Of a DNA stretch of 64,000 bases, positions 52,041 through 61,914 are shown in pieces. Positions within the stretch are counted from its first letter, which is position 1. Each line of letters starts with the position of its first letter. This stretch comes from Edaphobacter sp. (GTDB taxonomy: Bacteria; Acidobacteriota; Terriglobia; Terriglobales; Acidobacteriaceae), in NCBI RefSeq assembly GCF_028283685.1, contig NZ_JAPWKF010000007.1:186001-250000 (forward strand), written 5' to 3'. A program made the translations under genes and the position numbers. The notes under the pieces are model-generated. The model was not told the DNA's origin and made no database searches. It was given only the letters and a program-made list of their open reading frames with translations.

Positions 52041-53286
52041 GTATCGTCTCTCCCGCCGGCTCAACGCCTGCAAGTACCGTATTTGCCTTCAACAATTCAT
52101 CAAGAGCGGCTATTGTCATTTCAACATGTTCACGCTCGAGGATGTATGGGGGCAAAAAGCGAAGGACCGTCTCGCTGGTCCGGTTGATAATAATGCGCCG
52201 CTCCATCAACTGCGCTGCAATCTGCTTCGCAAGCTCAGCCGAGTGTAGCTCCATACCCAGCATCAGGCCGAGGCCACGTACTTCTTTGATGCTGTCATGG
52301 CTCTTCATGAGGCCTTCCAGCTCTCTTTTGAAAAATCCGCCCACCTCGTGGATATGGGAGAGGAGCTTCTCGTTCTGAATCGTATCGATCACGGCGATCG
52401 CCGCCGCACACGCCAGCGGGCCGCCGCCAAAGGTCGTACCGTGCATGCCGGGCGTAATTGCCGCGGCAGCCTTTTCGACACATAGCATTGCCCCCATCGG
52501 CACACCACCCGCAACCGGCTTGGCGAGTGTGGTGACGTCCGGCTGAATACCATAGTGCTGGTATGCAAACCACTTTCCGGTTCGACCCACACCGCTCTGG
52601 ATCTCATCGGCCATCAGCAGAGCCCCGGTCGAGTCGCACAGTTCGCGCGCAGCCGCAAAAAACTCCTGCGAGACAGGATGGATACCGCCCTCACCCTGCA
52701 CAGGTTCCAGGCAGATGGCGCAGACATCGCTTGAAAACTTCGCGCGTAGATCCGCGACATCGTTAAAGCGCACAAACTCGACATCCGGCATCACCGGAGC
52801 GAACGGCGTACGGTATTTCTCTTTGTGCGTCGTCGCGACAGAACCCATCGTTCGGCCATGAAAGCTATGCTCCAGGGCAAGGAACTTCGTACCGATCGTC
52901 TTGCCTTCTTCACGTGCTTTCGTGGCGTTGGCGCGGGCCAGCTTCAGCGCCGCCTCCCAGGCCTCGGTGCCGCTGTTGCAGAAGAAGACGCGATCCATGC
53001 CGCTAATCTCCGTCAGTCTCAGAGCAAGCTCTGCCGTTCCGTGGTGATAGAAGAGATTCGACGTATGCAGCAGGCCAGTCGCCGTCTGCTGCGCGATCGC
53101 CTTGTCGATCGCCGGATGAGCATACCCAAGCGCCGAGACGCCGATGCCGCTCAGCAAGTCGAGAAAGTCGTCCCCGTTCTCATCGCGGAGATAAACGCCC
53201 TTCGCGCTGACAAACAGATAAGGGTTCCGCTCATAGGTGTTCAGCAGCAGTTTCTTTTCTGCAGCCTGAATCGATGCCAGACTCAT
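52033..53286 (-). CDS. argD: acetylornithine transaminase
   Basis: A 417-residue class III PLP aminotransferase converting N-acetylglutamate semialdehyde to N-acetylornithine. NSGTEAWEAALKLAR (near 110), EPVQGEGG, MADEIQSGVGRTG (near 230) and TTLAKPVAGG (near 258, the PLP lysine) are the hallmarks. The ATG overlaps the argB stop (ATGA), so the two are translationally coupled. Normal length. Fourth gene of the arginine operon. Confidence 0.95.
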   Translation of the reverse strand: MSLASIQAAEKKLLLNTYERNPYLFVSAKGVYLRDENGDDFLDLLSGIGVSALGYAHPAIDKAIAQQTATGLLHTSNLFYHHGTAELALRLTEISGMDRVFFCNSGTEAWEAALKLARANATKAREEGKTIGTKFLALEHSFHGRTMGSVATTHKEKYRTPFAPVMPDVEFVRFNDVADLRAKFSSDVCAICLEPVQGEGGIHPVSQEFFAAARELCDSTGALLMADEIQSGVGRTGKWFAYQHYGIQPDVTTLAKPVAGGVPMGAMLCVEKAAAAITPGMHGTTFGGGPLACAAAIAVIDTIQNEKLLSHIHEVGGFFKRELEGLMKSHDSIKEVRGLGLMLGMELHSAELAKQIAAQLMERRIIINRTSETVLRFLPPYILEREHVEMTIAALDELLKANTVLAGVEPAGETIHG

Positions 53287-54065
53287 GCGACCATGACCTC
53301 CGTTCCGTCGTTGACCCGCGTCGAGCAGATGTCCGGCAACAGTGCCGCGGACTCTGCAGGAAGAATGCGCACACGCTTGACGCCGCCCAGTAGCGCCTGA
53401 CGGCAGGCATTGAGCTTGGGCAGCATGCCTCCGAAGATCACCTGCTGCTTTTCAAGCAGGGGAATCTGCGCCAGCGTCACCCAGCGCATCACGCTGCCAT
53501 CCGCGCCCTTGACTCCGGGCACATCGGTAAGAAAGATGAGAGCGTCCGCTTTCGTTGCAATCGCCGCCGCTGCAGCCATCTCGTCCGCGTTCACATTGTA
53601 GTATTCGCCGTCGAAGCCAAGTGCGATCGAGCTGATCACAGGAACAGCCTTCATCGTCCAGATTGCATCCAGCCAGCGAGGGTCGGTCGCCGCAATCTCT
53701 CCGACAAAACCGAGATCGGGGTTCGTCTTCTTCTTTCGAGCGCGAAAGACATGCCCATCGCCCCCGGAGAGACCGACGGCAGACTGTCCGTGCGAGGCCA
53801 GCGATGCGACCAGCGATTTGTTCACGCGGCCTGCGAGCACCATCAATGCAGCATCACGCGTCTCCGCGTCGGTCACGCGCAGGCCCGAGATAAATTCACT
53901 TTTCTTGCCCAACTGCGCCAGAGTTTTGGTTAGCTGAACACCACCACCATGCACCACGGCGACCTGGTTGCCATCGGCTACCATCTCGGCGATTGCCTTA
54001 CCAGCGGCATGCAGCAACTTCGGATTCTCCAGGCCCGCGCCGCCAAGCTTTACGACGAATTTCAC
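53283..54065 (-). CDS. argB: acetylglutamate kinase
   Basis: A 260-residue amino-acid kinase. KFVVKLGGAGLENPKLL (near 2), AVVHGGGVQLTKTL (near 40), and ALGFDGEYYNVNADEMAAAA (near 150) match the family. The start is GTG at 54065, with GGAGG seven bases before it and in the stop of argC (overlap GTGA). The longer TTG frame at 54089 would swallow the ribosome-binding site. It phosphorylates N-acetylglutamate, the second step of the pathway. Confidence 0.95.
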   Translation of the reverse strand: MKFVVKLGGAGLENPKLLHAAGKAIAEMVADGNQVAVVHGGGVQLTKTLAQLGKKSEFISGLRVTDAETRDAALMVLAGRVNKSLVASLASHGQSAVGLSGGDGHVFRARKKKTNPDLGFVGEIAATDPRWLDAIWTMKAVPVISSIALGFDGEYYNVNADEMAAAAAIATKADALIFLTDVPGVKGADGSVMRWVTLAQIPLLEKQQVIFGGMLPKLNACRQALLGGVKRVRILPAESAALLPDICSTRVNDGTEVMVA

Positions 54066-55180
54066 AGCAGACCCTCCTCTTCCTTCCAACCCAACATTAC
54101 GTTCATATTCTGTACGGCCTGTCCGGCTGCACCCTTCAATAGATTGTCGAGGCAGGAGACGATCACCAGCCTCTGTCCGTCCTCGGCAAGCGTAAAGCCG
54201 ATATCGCAGAAGTTCGTGCGCACGATGTGCTGAATCTGCGGCAGCTGCGGCGTCGCATGCAGCCTGACCATCGGGCTTGATTCGTAGAAATCGCTAAACA
54301 ACCCACTGATCTCCTCGACTGCGGTCTTCTTCTTCAGACGCACGTAGATCGTCGAAAGAATGCCTCGCGGAATCGGCAGCAGGTGCGGGGTGAACTGAAT
54401 CTGGTCGGCCGCCACATGCAGCTGCTCCAGCAGCTCGCCTGTATGGCGATGCCCGAAGACGGCATATGCGGAAAGATTATCAGCCGCAGACATAAAGTGC
54501 GTCTTCGAAGTCGGCGCCTTACCTGCGCCACTGACACCAGACTTTGCATCGCAGATGATGCCACGATCAAGATCGATCACACCGGCACGCGTAAGAGGAG
54601 CAAGCGCAAGAATCACCGATGTCGAGTAGCAGCCGGGATTGGCAACCAGACGAGCCGTGCGAATCTCTTCGCGATGGAGTTCCGGGGAGCCAAAGACCGC
54701 CTCGGCCTGCAGCTTCGCGGCAACCGATGCGTCGGCATCCGTGAGCTTATAGACAGCGCGGTTGGCATCTTCCTTCAGACGCCATGCACCGCTCAGATCG
54801 ACGACGCGAATACCGCGAGCGATCGCCTCGGGAACCCACTCCCGCGATTGCTCATGCGGCGTCGCCATAAACAGAATCTTGGTGCCGGCATCGACCAGGC
54901 GGTCCCAATTAAATGGTTCAACGGCATGCGATGGGCGAGCTGCAATCATCGCCAGGTGAGGATGGATCTCCTCGATCGTCGTGGTCACACCGGAGGTCTC
55001 TCCAGCCCGGCCCAGAAATATCGGCGCGCTTCCCTGCATGCCGGGATGGCGCAGCAAAAGGCGCGCCAGTTCCCCACCTGCATATCCACTGACGCCGGCG
55101 ATCGCTACCTGCGGCACGAGCGCTCCAGCCGCCTTCAGCTTCGCGGCCTCCGTCGATCTCTCCACTCCCTGATTAGCCAA
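54062..55180 (-). CDS. argC: N-acetyl-gamma-glutamyl-phosphate reductase
   Basis: A 372-residue NADP-dependent reductase. AIAGVSGYAGGELARLLLRH (near 27) binds NADP, ANPGCYSTS (near 180) contains the catalytic cysteine, and SGVSGAGKAP (near 215) is typical. The start is TTG at 55180 with AAGGG before it, overlapping the argR stop by eight bases; a GTG follows five codons later. It is the second gene of the operon and the third enzyme of the pathway. Confidence 0.94.
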   Translation of the reverse strand: MANQGVERSTEAAKLKAAGALVPQVAIAGVSGYAGGELARLLLRHPGMQGSAPIFLGRAGETSGVTTTIEEIHPHLAMIAARPSHAVEPFNWDRLVDAGTKILFMATPHEQSREWVPEAIARGIRVVDLSGAWRLKEDANRAVYKLTDADASVAAKLQAEAVFGSPELHREEIRTARLVANPGCYSTSVILALAPLTRAGVIDLDRGIICDAKSGVSGAGKAPTSKTHFMSAADNLSAYAVFGHRHTGELLEQLHVAADQIQFTPHLLPIPRGILSTIYVRLKKKTAVEEISGLFSDFYESSPMVRLHATPQLPQIQHIVRTNFCDIGFTLAEDGQRLVIVSCLDNLLKGAAGQAVQNMNVMLGWKEEEGLL

Positions 55181-55613
55181 GGTACCCTTCTATTCGTGTC
55201 TTCAGCTTCGCTGCCTGCTCCACATCGGGGCAGATCATCAGTACGGTGTCGTCGCCCGCAATGGTTCCCACCACCTCGGGCCAGTCTTCATAGTCGATGC
55301 CCGCTGCGATCGGCTGGGCGCCGCCTGTTGTCGTAATCAGCACCAAAAGATTGATCGCCTGGCGTACCTCAAGTCCAAAGCTGCCCAGCACCTCACGGAT
55401 GCCCGGCAGCGAATCATCCTCATCTCCGTTGCCGTTTGAGAGCGAATATCCATCCGGCCCTTTCGACAATCTCAACTCATGCATATCGCGGGAGAGGGTT
55501 GCTTGTGTAACATGGTAACCACGCCCCGCAAGTTTTTTCCGCAGTTCGTCCTGACTGGAAATGGGACCTTTTCCCAGCAGTTCACGAATAACGGTATGAC
55601 GTTGTTGTTTCAT
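55173..55613 (-). CDS. argR: arginine repressor
   Basis: A 146-residue ArgR. The N-terminal winged helix contains VTQATLSRDMHELRLSK, and the C-terminal domain has TIAGDDTVLMICP, the arginine-binding oligomerisation motif. It is the first gene of the arginine operon, so it probably represses its own transcript with arginine as co-repressor. The operator is at 55663-55697, over the -10 and -35. No good ribosome-binding site is visible before its ATG. Confidence 0.96.
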   Translation of the reverse strand: MKQQRHTVIRELLGKGPISSQDELRKKLAGRGYHVTQATLSRDMHELRLSKGPDGYSLSNGNGDEDDSLPGIREVLGSFGLEVRQAINLLVLITTTGGAQPIAAGIDYEDWPEVVGTIAGDDTVLMICPDVEQAAKLKTRIEGYLG

Positions 55614-55662
55614 TCTTGTTTATTTTCTGCCATCTGCCCGGTAGATAGGTCATTTGCCGGAC

Positions 55663-55698
55663 TGCATAAATATACATCCTTGGTGTATATTTATGCAA
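55663..55698 (-). promoter_or_regulatory. tandem ARG boxes overlapping the argR promoter
   Basis: Two sequences, TGCATAAATATACA (55663-55676) and TGTATATTTATGCA (55684-55697), are perfect reverse complements of each other and each fits the ARG-box core TGNATWWWWATNCA exactly. The centres are 21 bp apart, the classical ArgR hexamer spacing. On the minus strand a promoter with TTGCAT (55693-55698) and TATATT (55669-55674), spacer 18, is covered. Transcription would start near 55662. Confidence 0.9.
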
Positions 55699-55716
55699 TG
55701 ACTCCACGAGGAGTCA
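55699..55716. promoter_or_regulatory. perfect hairpin/palindrome adjoining the ARG boxes
   Basis: TGACTCC (55699-55705) and GGAGTCA (55710-55716) are exact complements around ACGA. The element directly follows the ARG boxes, 68 bases upstream of gltB. It could be a second operator or a small hairpin at the start of one transcript. Confidence 0.4.
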
Positions 55717-55745
55717 GCCTAAACACACCTTGACGGAAAGGTATC

Positions 55746-55785
55746 TCCGGTGACACTTTTATTCACCGGACGTATAGTGAACTAT
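55746..55785 (+). promoter_or_regulatory. gltB promoter with palindromic operator candidate
   Basis: GTGACA (55750-55755) and TATAGT (55773-55778) are spaced by 17 bases; transcription would start at about 55785, at the ATG (55784), so the message may be leaderless. No Shine-Dalgarno is seen. An inverted repeat TCCGGTGA...TCACCGGA (55746-55753/55763-55770) covers the -35 and spacer, as a repressor site would. Confidence 0.55.
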
Positions 55786-58700
55786 GGACCGGCCTTGCGC
55801 ACACGTCTCTGCTCCTAAGCCTTTATCCTCCCGCGCGCGCGGTAATGCGTCTACGCCATCCCTGATTGATGAGCGTTTTGACCATGACTCCTGCGGCGTC
55901 GGTTTTGTTGCCTCTATTAAGGCTGAAGCGACTCATACCATCCTTAAACAGGCGCTAACCGCCCTGGGCCGCCTTGCGCATCGTGGCGCCACTGCTGCCG
56001 ACGGCAAGAGTTCGGATGGTGTCGGCGTACTGGCTAACGTCCCTCGTTCCCTGCTGCTTCGTGAGGCCGGCATCTCGCTGGCGCCTGAAGCGCAGCTGGG
56101 CGTAGGTATGCTCTTCATCCCGGAGGAAGAGACTCGTGTCGAAGCTCTGATCGAGCGCTGCCTTTCCTCGCAGGACCTCAAGGTCCTCGCCTGGCGCGAC
56201 GTACCCGTTAAGACCGAATACCTTGGCGAGATGGCGCTTTCGACCATGCCGAAGATCCGTCAGGTGCTGGTGGCCGACTCTGAAGGCGCCGAATCGGGCA
56301 CCATGGAGCGCCGCCTGTATCTTGCCCGCAAGCAGTTTGAGCTTGCTCATGAGCAGGGCGACGTCGATGGCTATGTTTGTAGTCTCTCCACCGAAACCAT
56401 CGTGTACAAGGCAATGTGTACCGGCACAGACCTCGCTGCCTTCTATCCTGATTTAACGGCAGAGGACTATGTCACGCCGTTCGCCGTCTTCCATCAGCGT
56501 TACGCCACCAATACCCTTCCCACATGGCACCGGGCCCAGCCCGGCCGCACCCTCGGACACAACGGAGAGATCAATACCGTATGGGGCAACCGCGCCCGCA
56601 TGGCGGCCCGCGACTCTACGCTTCCGGTCGAGTGCAAGCCTGTGCTCACCCAGGGTGGTACCGACTCCACCAGCCTCGATGAGGCCATCGAACTGATAGC
56701 GCACAACGGCCGTACCCTCGCCGAAGCTGTACGCATGGTGATGCCGCCTGCCTCCGCTGAAGGTCACTCCTCGCCGTTCCTGCGCTATCACTCCGACTGC
56801 ACCGAGCCATGGGACGGCCCGGCGGCGATCGCCTTTGCCAATGGCCGCCTGATCGGCGCCGCGCTCGACCGCAACGGTTTGCGCCCCTGCCGCTTCGCTG
56901 TCACCAGGGACGGACTCGTTGTTGCTGGATCGGAGGCCGGTCTCGTCGACCTCGATCCGAACGAAGTGACACATTCCGGCCGTCTCGGACCTGGCCAGAT
57001 GCTGCTGATCGACCTCGAAAAGAAGGAGTTCTACGAGGACGAGACGCTGGCTGGCTTCTTCGACGGCAACATGGGCTACGCCAAGCTGCTCGAAGATGCT
57101 CCACTTGTTCCGCTTGAGGCTGCTCCCTACGGCGATGCAGCGGCTGTATCTGCGGTACAGCGTGGCTTTGGCTACACCCGCGAAGACGTCAAGATGATCC
57201 TGCAGCCGATGGCCGCAGAGGGTAAGGACGCCATCTGGTCGATGGGCGACGACACGCCGCTCGCCTTCCTGGCACGCACTCCGCGTCCACTGTATGCGTA
57301 CTTCCGCCAGCGCTTCGCGCAGGTGACGAATCCGCCGATCGACTCGTTGCGTGAGTCCATCGTCGTCTCGATGCACACGCGCCTCGGCCCGTGGCCTCAT
57401 CTTCTGGACAAGAATGCTCCCCTCCCAGGCCTCTCGCTCTCTTCGCCCTTCCTTTCGCTAGGGCAGATGGAGGCTCTGCGCCAGAAGCAGTATCCGCACG
57501 TAGAGGACCTGCAGCTCGCCGAACTGGACTGTGTGTTCTCCCCGTCGATCACTCTGGTTCAGGGACTGGATGCGATCTGTTCTCAGGCGATCGACATGGT
57601 GCGCAACGGCACTCGCCTGCTCATTCTGACCGATCGGCGTGCCAGCCAGGAGAAGCTGCCGATTCCGATGGCGATGGCAACTGGAGCCGTGCACCAGGCA
57701 CTGGTTGCAGCCGGAATCCGCACCCTCACCGGCATCGCAGTTGAAGCCGGTGACTGCCGCGACATCCACCACGCTGCCGTGCTCATCGGCTATGGCGCCG
57801 GAGCAGTTTGCCCATGGCTGATGCTTGAGACGGCGCGCAGTCTGGCGCCTGCAGGCACCGAGCCAGCTGCCGCCGAGAAGAAGATGCTCAAGTCGCTCGA
57901 CGGCGGCCTCGCCAAGGTGATGTCGAAGATGGGCATCTCCGTGGTCGATAGCTATCGCAGCGCCCGCCAGTTCGACATCCTTGGATTGCACTCCACCATT
58001 GTGGAACGCTGCTTCCCAAATACCCCGGCTCCCCTCTCGGGTATCGGCTTCGCCGAGGTAGAGCGTCAGCTGCGCCATACCTGGCTCCCGGCCGAGAGCG
58101 CCGTGCCTGTGGCTGGAACCGACCTGCCGGACTACGGCTGGGTCCGCTTCCGCAAGGCTGAACTCTCCGAGCCCCATGCCTGGCAGCCGCCCACGGTCAA
58201 GGCGCTGCAATCTGTCGTCGGCAGCGCACGCAACGTGCCGCAGCCGACCGATCCGGCAGCAGCGTTCGCTATCTACACCAAGGACGTCATCAGCCGCGAT
58301 CCCGCGGTGCTGCGTGACTTGCTGGAGATTCGCCCTGCCGGTCCCGAGCTTGCACTCGATGAGGTGGAAGGACCAGCTAACATCACCAAGCGCTTCATTG
58401 CCAGCGCCATGTCGCTGGGTTCACTGAGCCCCGAGGCTCACCAGACCATTACAGCTGCGATGAACATGCTCGGCGCTCGCTCCAACACGGGCGAGGGCGG
58501 TGAGGATTCTGCCGTCTACCGGACGAATCCGACCGATGCCGGCCTGACGCCTCCTGCTGGTGGCACCAGCGCCGAGATGCATGCACAGGGAGGCGTGGCG
58601 GTTGCCGAGCCCGTCATTGCGGCACCTGCGGTCCACGTCTCGCTCAACAATAAGATCAAGCAGATCGCCTCGGGCCGCTTCGGCGTCACTGCCGAGTACC

Positions 58701-60327
58701 TGGCACACGCCGAGGAGATCGAGATCAAGGTCGCGCAGGGTGCCAAGCCTGGTGAAGGCGGACAGCTTCCCGGTCACAAGGTCAGCGGCCTGATCGCTCG
58801 CCTGCGTCACGCGCAGCCCGGCGTGTCGCTGATCTCGCCTCCGCCGCATCATGACATCTACTCCATCGAGGACCTGGCGCAGCTGATCTATGACCTCAAG
58901 CGCGTCAACCCGAAGGCCACCGTCGGTGTGAAGCTGGTCTCCGGCTGCGGCGTCGGCACAGTCGCAGCGGGCGTCGCCAAGGCTTATGCCGATTACGTCG
59001 TCATCGCCGGTAATACCGGCGGCACCGGCGCGGCTGCCTTGTCCAGCATCAAGTACGCCGGGAACCCGTGGGAGCTTGGCCTCTCCGAGGCACAGCAAGT
59101 GCTCATCCAGAACGGCATGCGTGGCCGCGTGCGTCTGCGTACCGATGGCGGCATCGCCACCGCACGCGACGTGCTGGTCGCTGCCCTGTTGGGAGCGGAT
59201 GAGTACGCCTTCGGTACCGCGGTCCTGGTCGTCCTGGGCTGCGATATGGCGCGCCAGTGCCACCTGAACACCTGCCCCACCGGCATCGCTACCCAGAAGC
59301 CCGAACTGCGGGCGAAGTTCCGCGGCAAGCCCGAGCACGTCGTTCGCTTCTTCGAGCAGATCTCCGCTGACGTCCAGCACCTGCTGGCCCGTTACGGTCT
59401 GCCTTCGCTCGAGGCTGCCGTCGGCCGCTCCGATCTGCTGGAGCAGGTCCGCTTCGATGGCAACCTCGATCTTTCGCCCATGCTGGCACAACCCGGTGAC
59501 GGACCGCGTCGCTGGATGGGGGGACGCAACGATCAACCGCAACCCAAGCCTCCGATCGACGAGCAGTGGGTTGCTCCTGCGATCGAAGCCGTCGAGGCTG
59601 GCAGGCCGTATGTTGTCGAGTCGCACATCGCCAACTGCGATCGTTCGGTCGGTGCACGCCTCGCCGGGGAGCTTTCTCTGCGTCGCGCTCAGGCCGATCT
59701 GCACGCCGACGTCACCTTCCGCCTGGAAGGCACCGCCGGTCAGTCCTTTGGAGCCTTTGCCGCGGAGGGTATGCAGATCATCCTCGACGGTCAGGCTAAT
59801 GACTTCGTGGGTAAGGGCCTCTCGGGCGGCGAGATCATCATTCGTCCCCGCGGCCTGGCTGCGCAGGACAGCGGACAGCATGTCATCATCGGCAATGTTG
59901 CCCTGTACGGCGCTACTTCAGGACGGCTCTTTGCAGCTGGCCGTGCTGGTGAGCGCTTCGCCGTGCGTAACTCCGGTGCTGTGGCAATGTCGTCGAAGGT
60001 GTCGGCGATCACGGCTGCGAGTACATGACGGGCGGTACAGCCATCGTGCTTGGTCCCACCGGACTCAACTTCGGCGCCGGCATGACAGGTGGCGTCGCAT
60101 GGATCTACGACGCGGACAGCAGCTTCATCTCCAAGGGAAGGTTCCATCCGGACTTTATCGAACCGCAGCCTTTCGCTACGCTCGAGGCCGAAGTCCAGGA
60201 GAGCCTGCGTAGCCTGATCGAAGAGCATGTGGCTCTGACCGACAGTGGTCTGGCCAAGACGCTCCTCGGAGACTGGCAGAAGGTCTCTCAGTCCTTCGTA
60301 CGCCTGATGCCAAAGCCGCAGGCATAA
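55784..60327 (+). CDS. gltB: glutamate synthase large subunit, one frameshift near the 3' end
   Basis: About 1,514 residues. Glutamine amidotransferase domain with nucleophile Cys37 (HDSCGVGF) after a short propeptide, central domain, FMN domain (GEGGEDSAVY near 905) and the CHLNTCPTGIATQ cluster region (3Fe-4S), then the GXGXG domain. At 59984-59992 the frame RNSGAVAMS changes; reading on in the other frame gives VEGVGDHGCEYMTGG, the conserved end, to the stop at 60327. One missing base (or two extra) explains it. No gltD is adjacent, so the small subunit lies elsewhere, or the enzyme is ferredoxin-dependent. The enzyme makes two glutamates from 2-oxoglutarate and glutamine. Confidence 0.94.
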
Positions 60328-60351
60328 ACAGAAATAATGTTTGAGAAAGAG

Positions 60352-60388
60352 GGCCCTGAAGGAAGATTCTTCAGGGCCTTCCCTTTTG
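60352..60388 (+). terminator. rho-independent terminator of gltB
   Basis: Perfect 10-bp arms 60352-60361 and 60369-60378 with a 7-base loop, followed by TTCCCTTTTG. It lies 24 bases after the stop. Confidence 0.85.
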
Positions 60389-60511
60389 TGCGAAGATCGC
60401 AAGCTAAAAGAACTGAGGCTACGCTAATCGCGCTGTAAGTCTTGCTCGTTGCTCCTTATTTCCACGTTTCGCCTCATACTGTGTATGTCGTAGAAGGGAG
60501 CGAACCTCCTG

Positions 60512-61885
60512 ATGGACGCACTAACGCTGCACCGCATTCACTTCGCCTTCACCATCACCTATCACTACCTGTTCCCGCAGCTCACCATGGGACTAGCGTT
60601 GTTGATTGTAGTGATGAAGACTGTAGCCCTCCGCACCAGTGACGAAGAGAAACGCGAACGCTATGATGTCGCGGCAAGATTCTGGGCACGCATCTTCGCG
60701 GTGAACTTTGTCCTGGGCGTCGTCACCGGCATCCCCATGGAGTTCCAGTTCGGCACGAACTGGTCGGAGTTCTCTCGCCGCACAGGAGGCGTGATCGGCC
60801 AGCCGCTGGCGATGGAGGGCGTCTTCTCCTTCTTCCTCGAGTCAGCCTTTCTCGGCCTGCTTCTCTTCGGCGAGAAGCGCATCTCCCGTCCGCTGCATTG
60901 GTTCGCCGCATTCATGGTCTTCGTCGGCTCGTGGATCTCAGGCTTCTTCATCATCGTCACAGACGCGTGGATGCAGCATCCCGTGGCCTATAAGTTGCTG
61001 CCCAATGGAGTCTACGAGGTCACCAGCTTCTGGGGGTTGCTGATGAATCCCTGGGCGTGGATTCAGTATGCGCACAACATGTCCGGGGCCGTCATCACGG
61101 GAGCTTTCGTCGTCGCAGCGACCGGCGCGCTTTATCTTCTGCAGAACAGGCATACCGAATACGGCCGCATCTACGTCAAGGTCGGCGTCATTGCGGGAGT
61201 GATCTCCTGCATCACGCAGATCTTCCCCACCGGCGATATGCACGGCAAGTACATGGCAAAGCATCAACCCATTGCCGTGGCTGGCATGGAGGGCCTGTTC
61301 CATTCCGAAGCCGGCGCGCCGATGGTTCTGATGGGGCAGCCAGACGTTGAGAATCAGACCATCGACAATCCGCTCGTGGTCAACAAGGTTCTCAGCTTCC
61401 TCATCTACGGCACAACCAAGGCTGAGGTGAAGGGCCTTGACCAATTTCCTAAAAACGACTGGCCCGGCGCGTTGCCACTCTTGTTTTACAGCTACCACAT
61501 CATGGCCGGCCTCGGGACCTACTTCGTCTCTCTGATGGCAATCGCGGCCTTCCTGATGTGGCGCGGAACACTCTACTCTACCCGCTGGGTTCTGTGGCCT
61601 CTGATGCTCAGCTTCCCACTGCCCTATATCGCCAATACCGCGGGATGGATGACTGCAGAGCTTGGACGTCAGCCATGGCTGGTCTACGGTCTGCTGCGAA
61701 CCTCCGAAGGCTACTCCAAGCATGTCGGCGCGGGGACCAGCCTGTTTACCCTGCTGGGCTTCCTTGGCATGTACAGCGTGCTCTCCATCCTATGGATCGT
61801 GATGGTCTACACTGCGATTCAAAAAGGGCCGCACGCTCCGGTGGTTGATGCCGGTCACGACGGACACACACTGACCACCGCATAA
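60512..61885 (+). CDS. cydA: cytochrome bd ubiquinol oxidase subunit I
   Basis: A 457-residue membrane protein with about nine helices, the quinol-oxidising heme-b/d subunit that reduces O2 without proton pumping. The heme ligand histidine is in ITYHYLFPQLTMG (residue 18); further conserved blocks are GIPMEFQFGTNWSEF (near 75), HNMSGAVITGA (near 190) and AELGRQPWLVYG (near 390). The Q-loop is short, as in the cyanide-insensitive (CIO) subgroup. GGGAG lies about 12 bases upstream of the ATG, and a small CATAC/GTATG palindrome at 60475-60487 precedes it. CydB follows by 30 bases. Confidence 0.95.
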   Translation: MDALTLHRIHFAFTITYHYLFPQLTMGLALLIVVMKTVALRTSDEEKRERYDVAARFWARIFAVNFVLGVVTGIPMEFQFGTNWSEFSRRTGGVIGQPLAMEGVFSFFLESAFLGLLLFGEKRISRPLHWFAAFMVFVGSWISGFFIIVTDAWMQHPVAYKLLPNGVYEVTSFWGLLMNPWAWIQYAHNMSGAVITGAFVVAATGALYLLQNRHTEYGRIYVKVGVIAGVISCITQIFPTGDMHGKYMAKHQPIAVAGMEGLFHSEAGAPMVLMGQPDVENQTIDNPLVVNKVLSFLIYGTTKAEVKGLDQFPKNDWPGALPLLFYSYHIMAGLGTYFVSLMAIAAFLMWRGTLYSTRWVLWPLMLSFPLPYIANTAGWMTAELGRQPWLVYGLLRTSEGYSKHVGAGTSLFTLLGFLGMYSVLSILWIVMVYTAIQKGPHAPVVDAGHDGHTLTTA

Positions 61886-61914
61886 CGAATTCGATCAAGA
61901 CGCAAGGAGAGAGT

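Noticed and set aside
58421..59881. 486-codon minus-strand frame inside gltB
   Set aside because: Composition and position are those of an antisense shadow of a conserved domain.
59981..60000. Programmed frameshift in gltB
   Set aside because: There is no slippery run, and the shift would occur in a domain needed for activity; an indel error is more likely.
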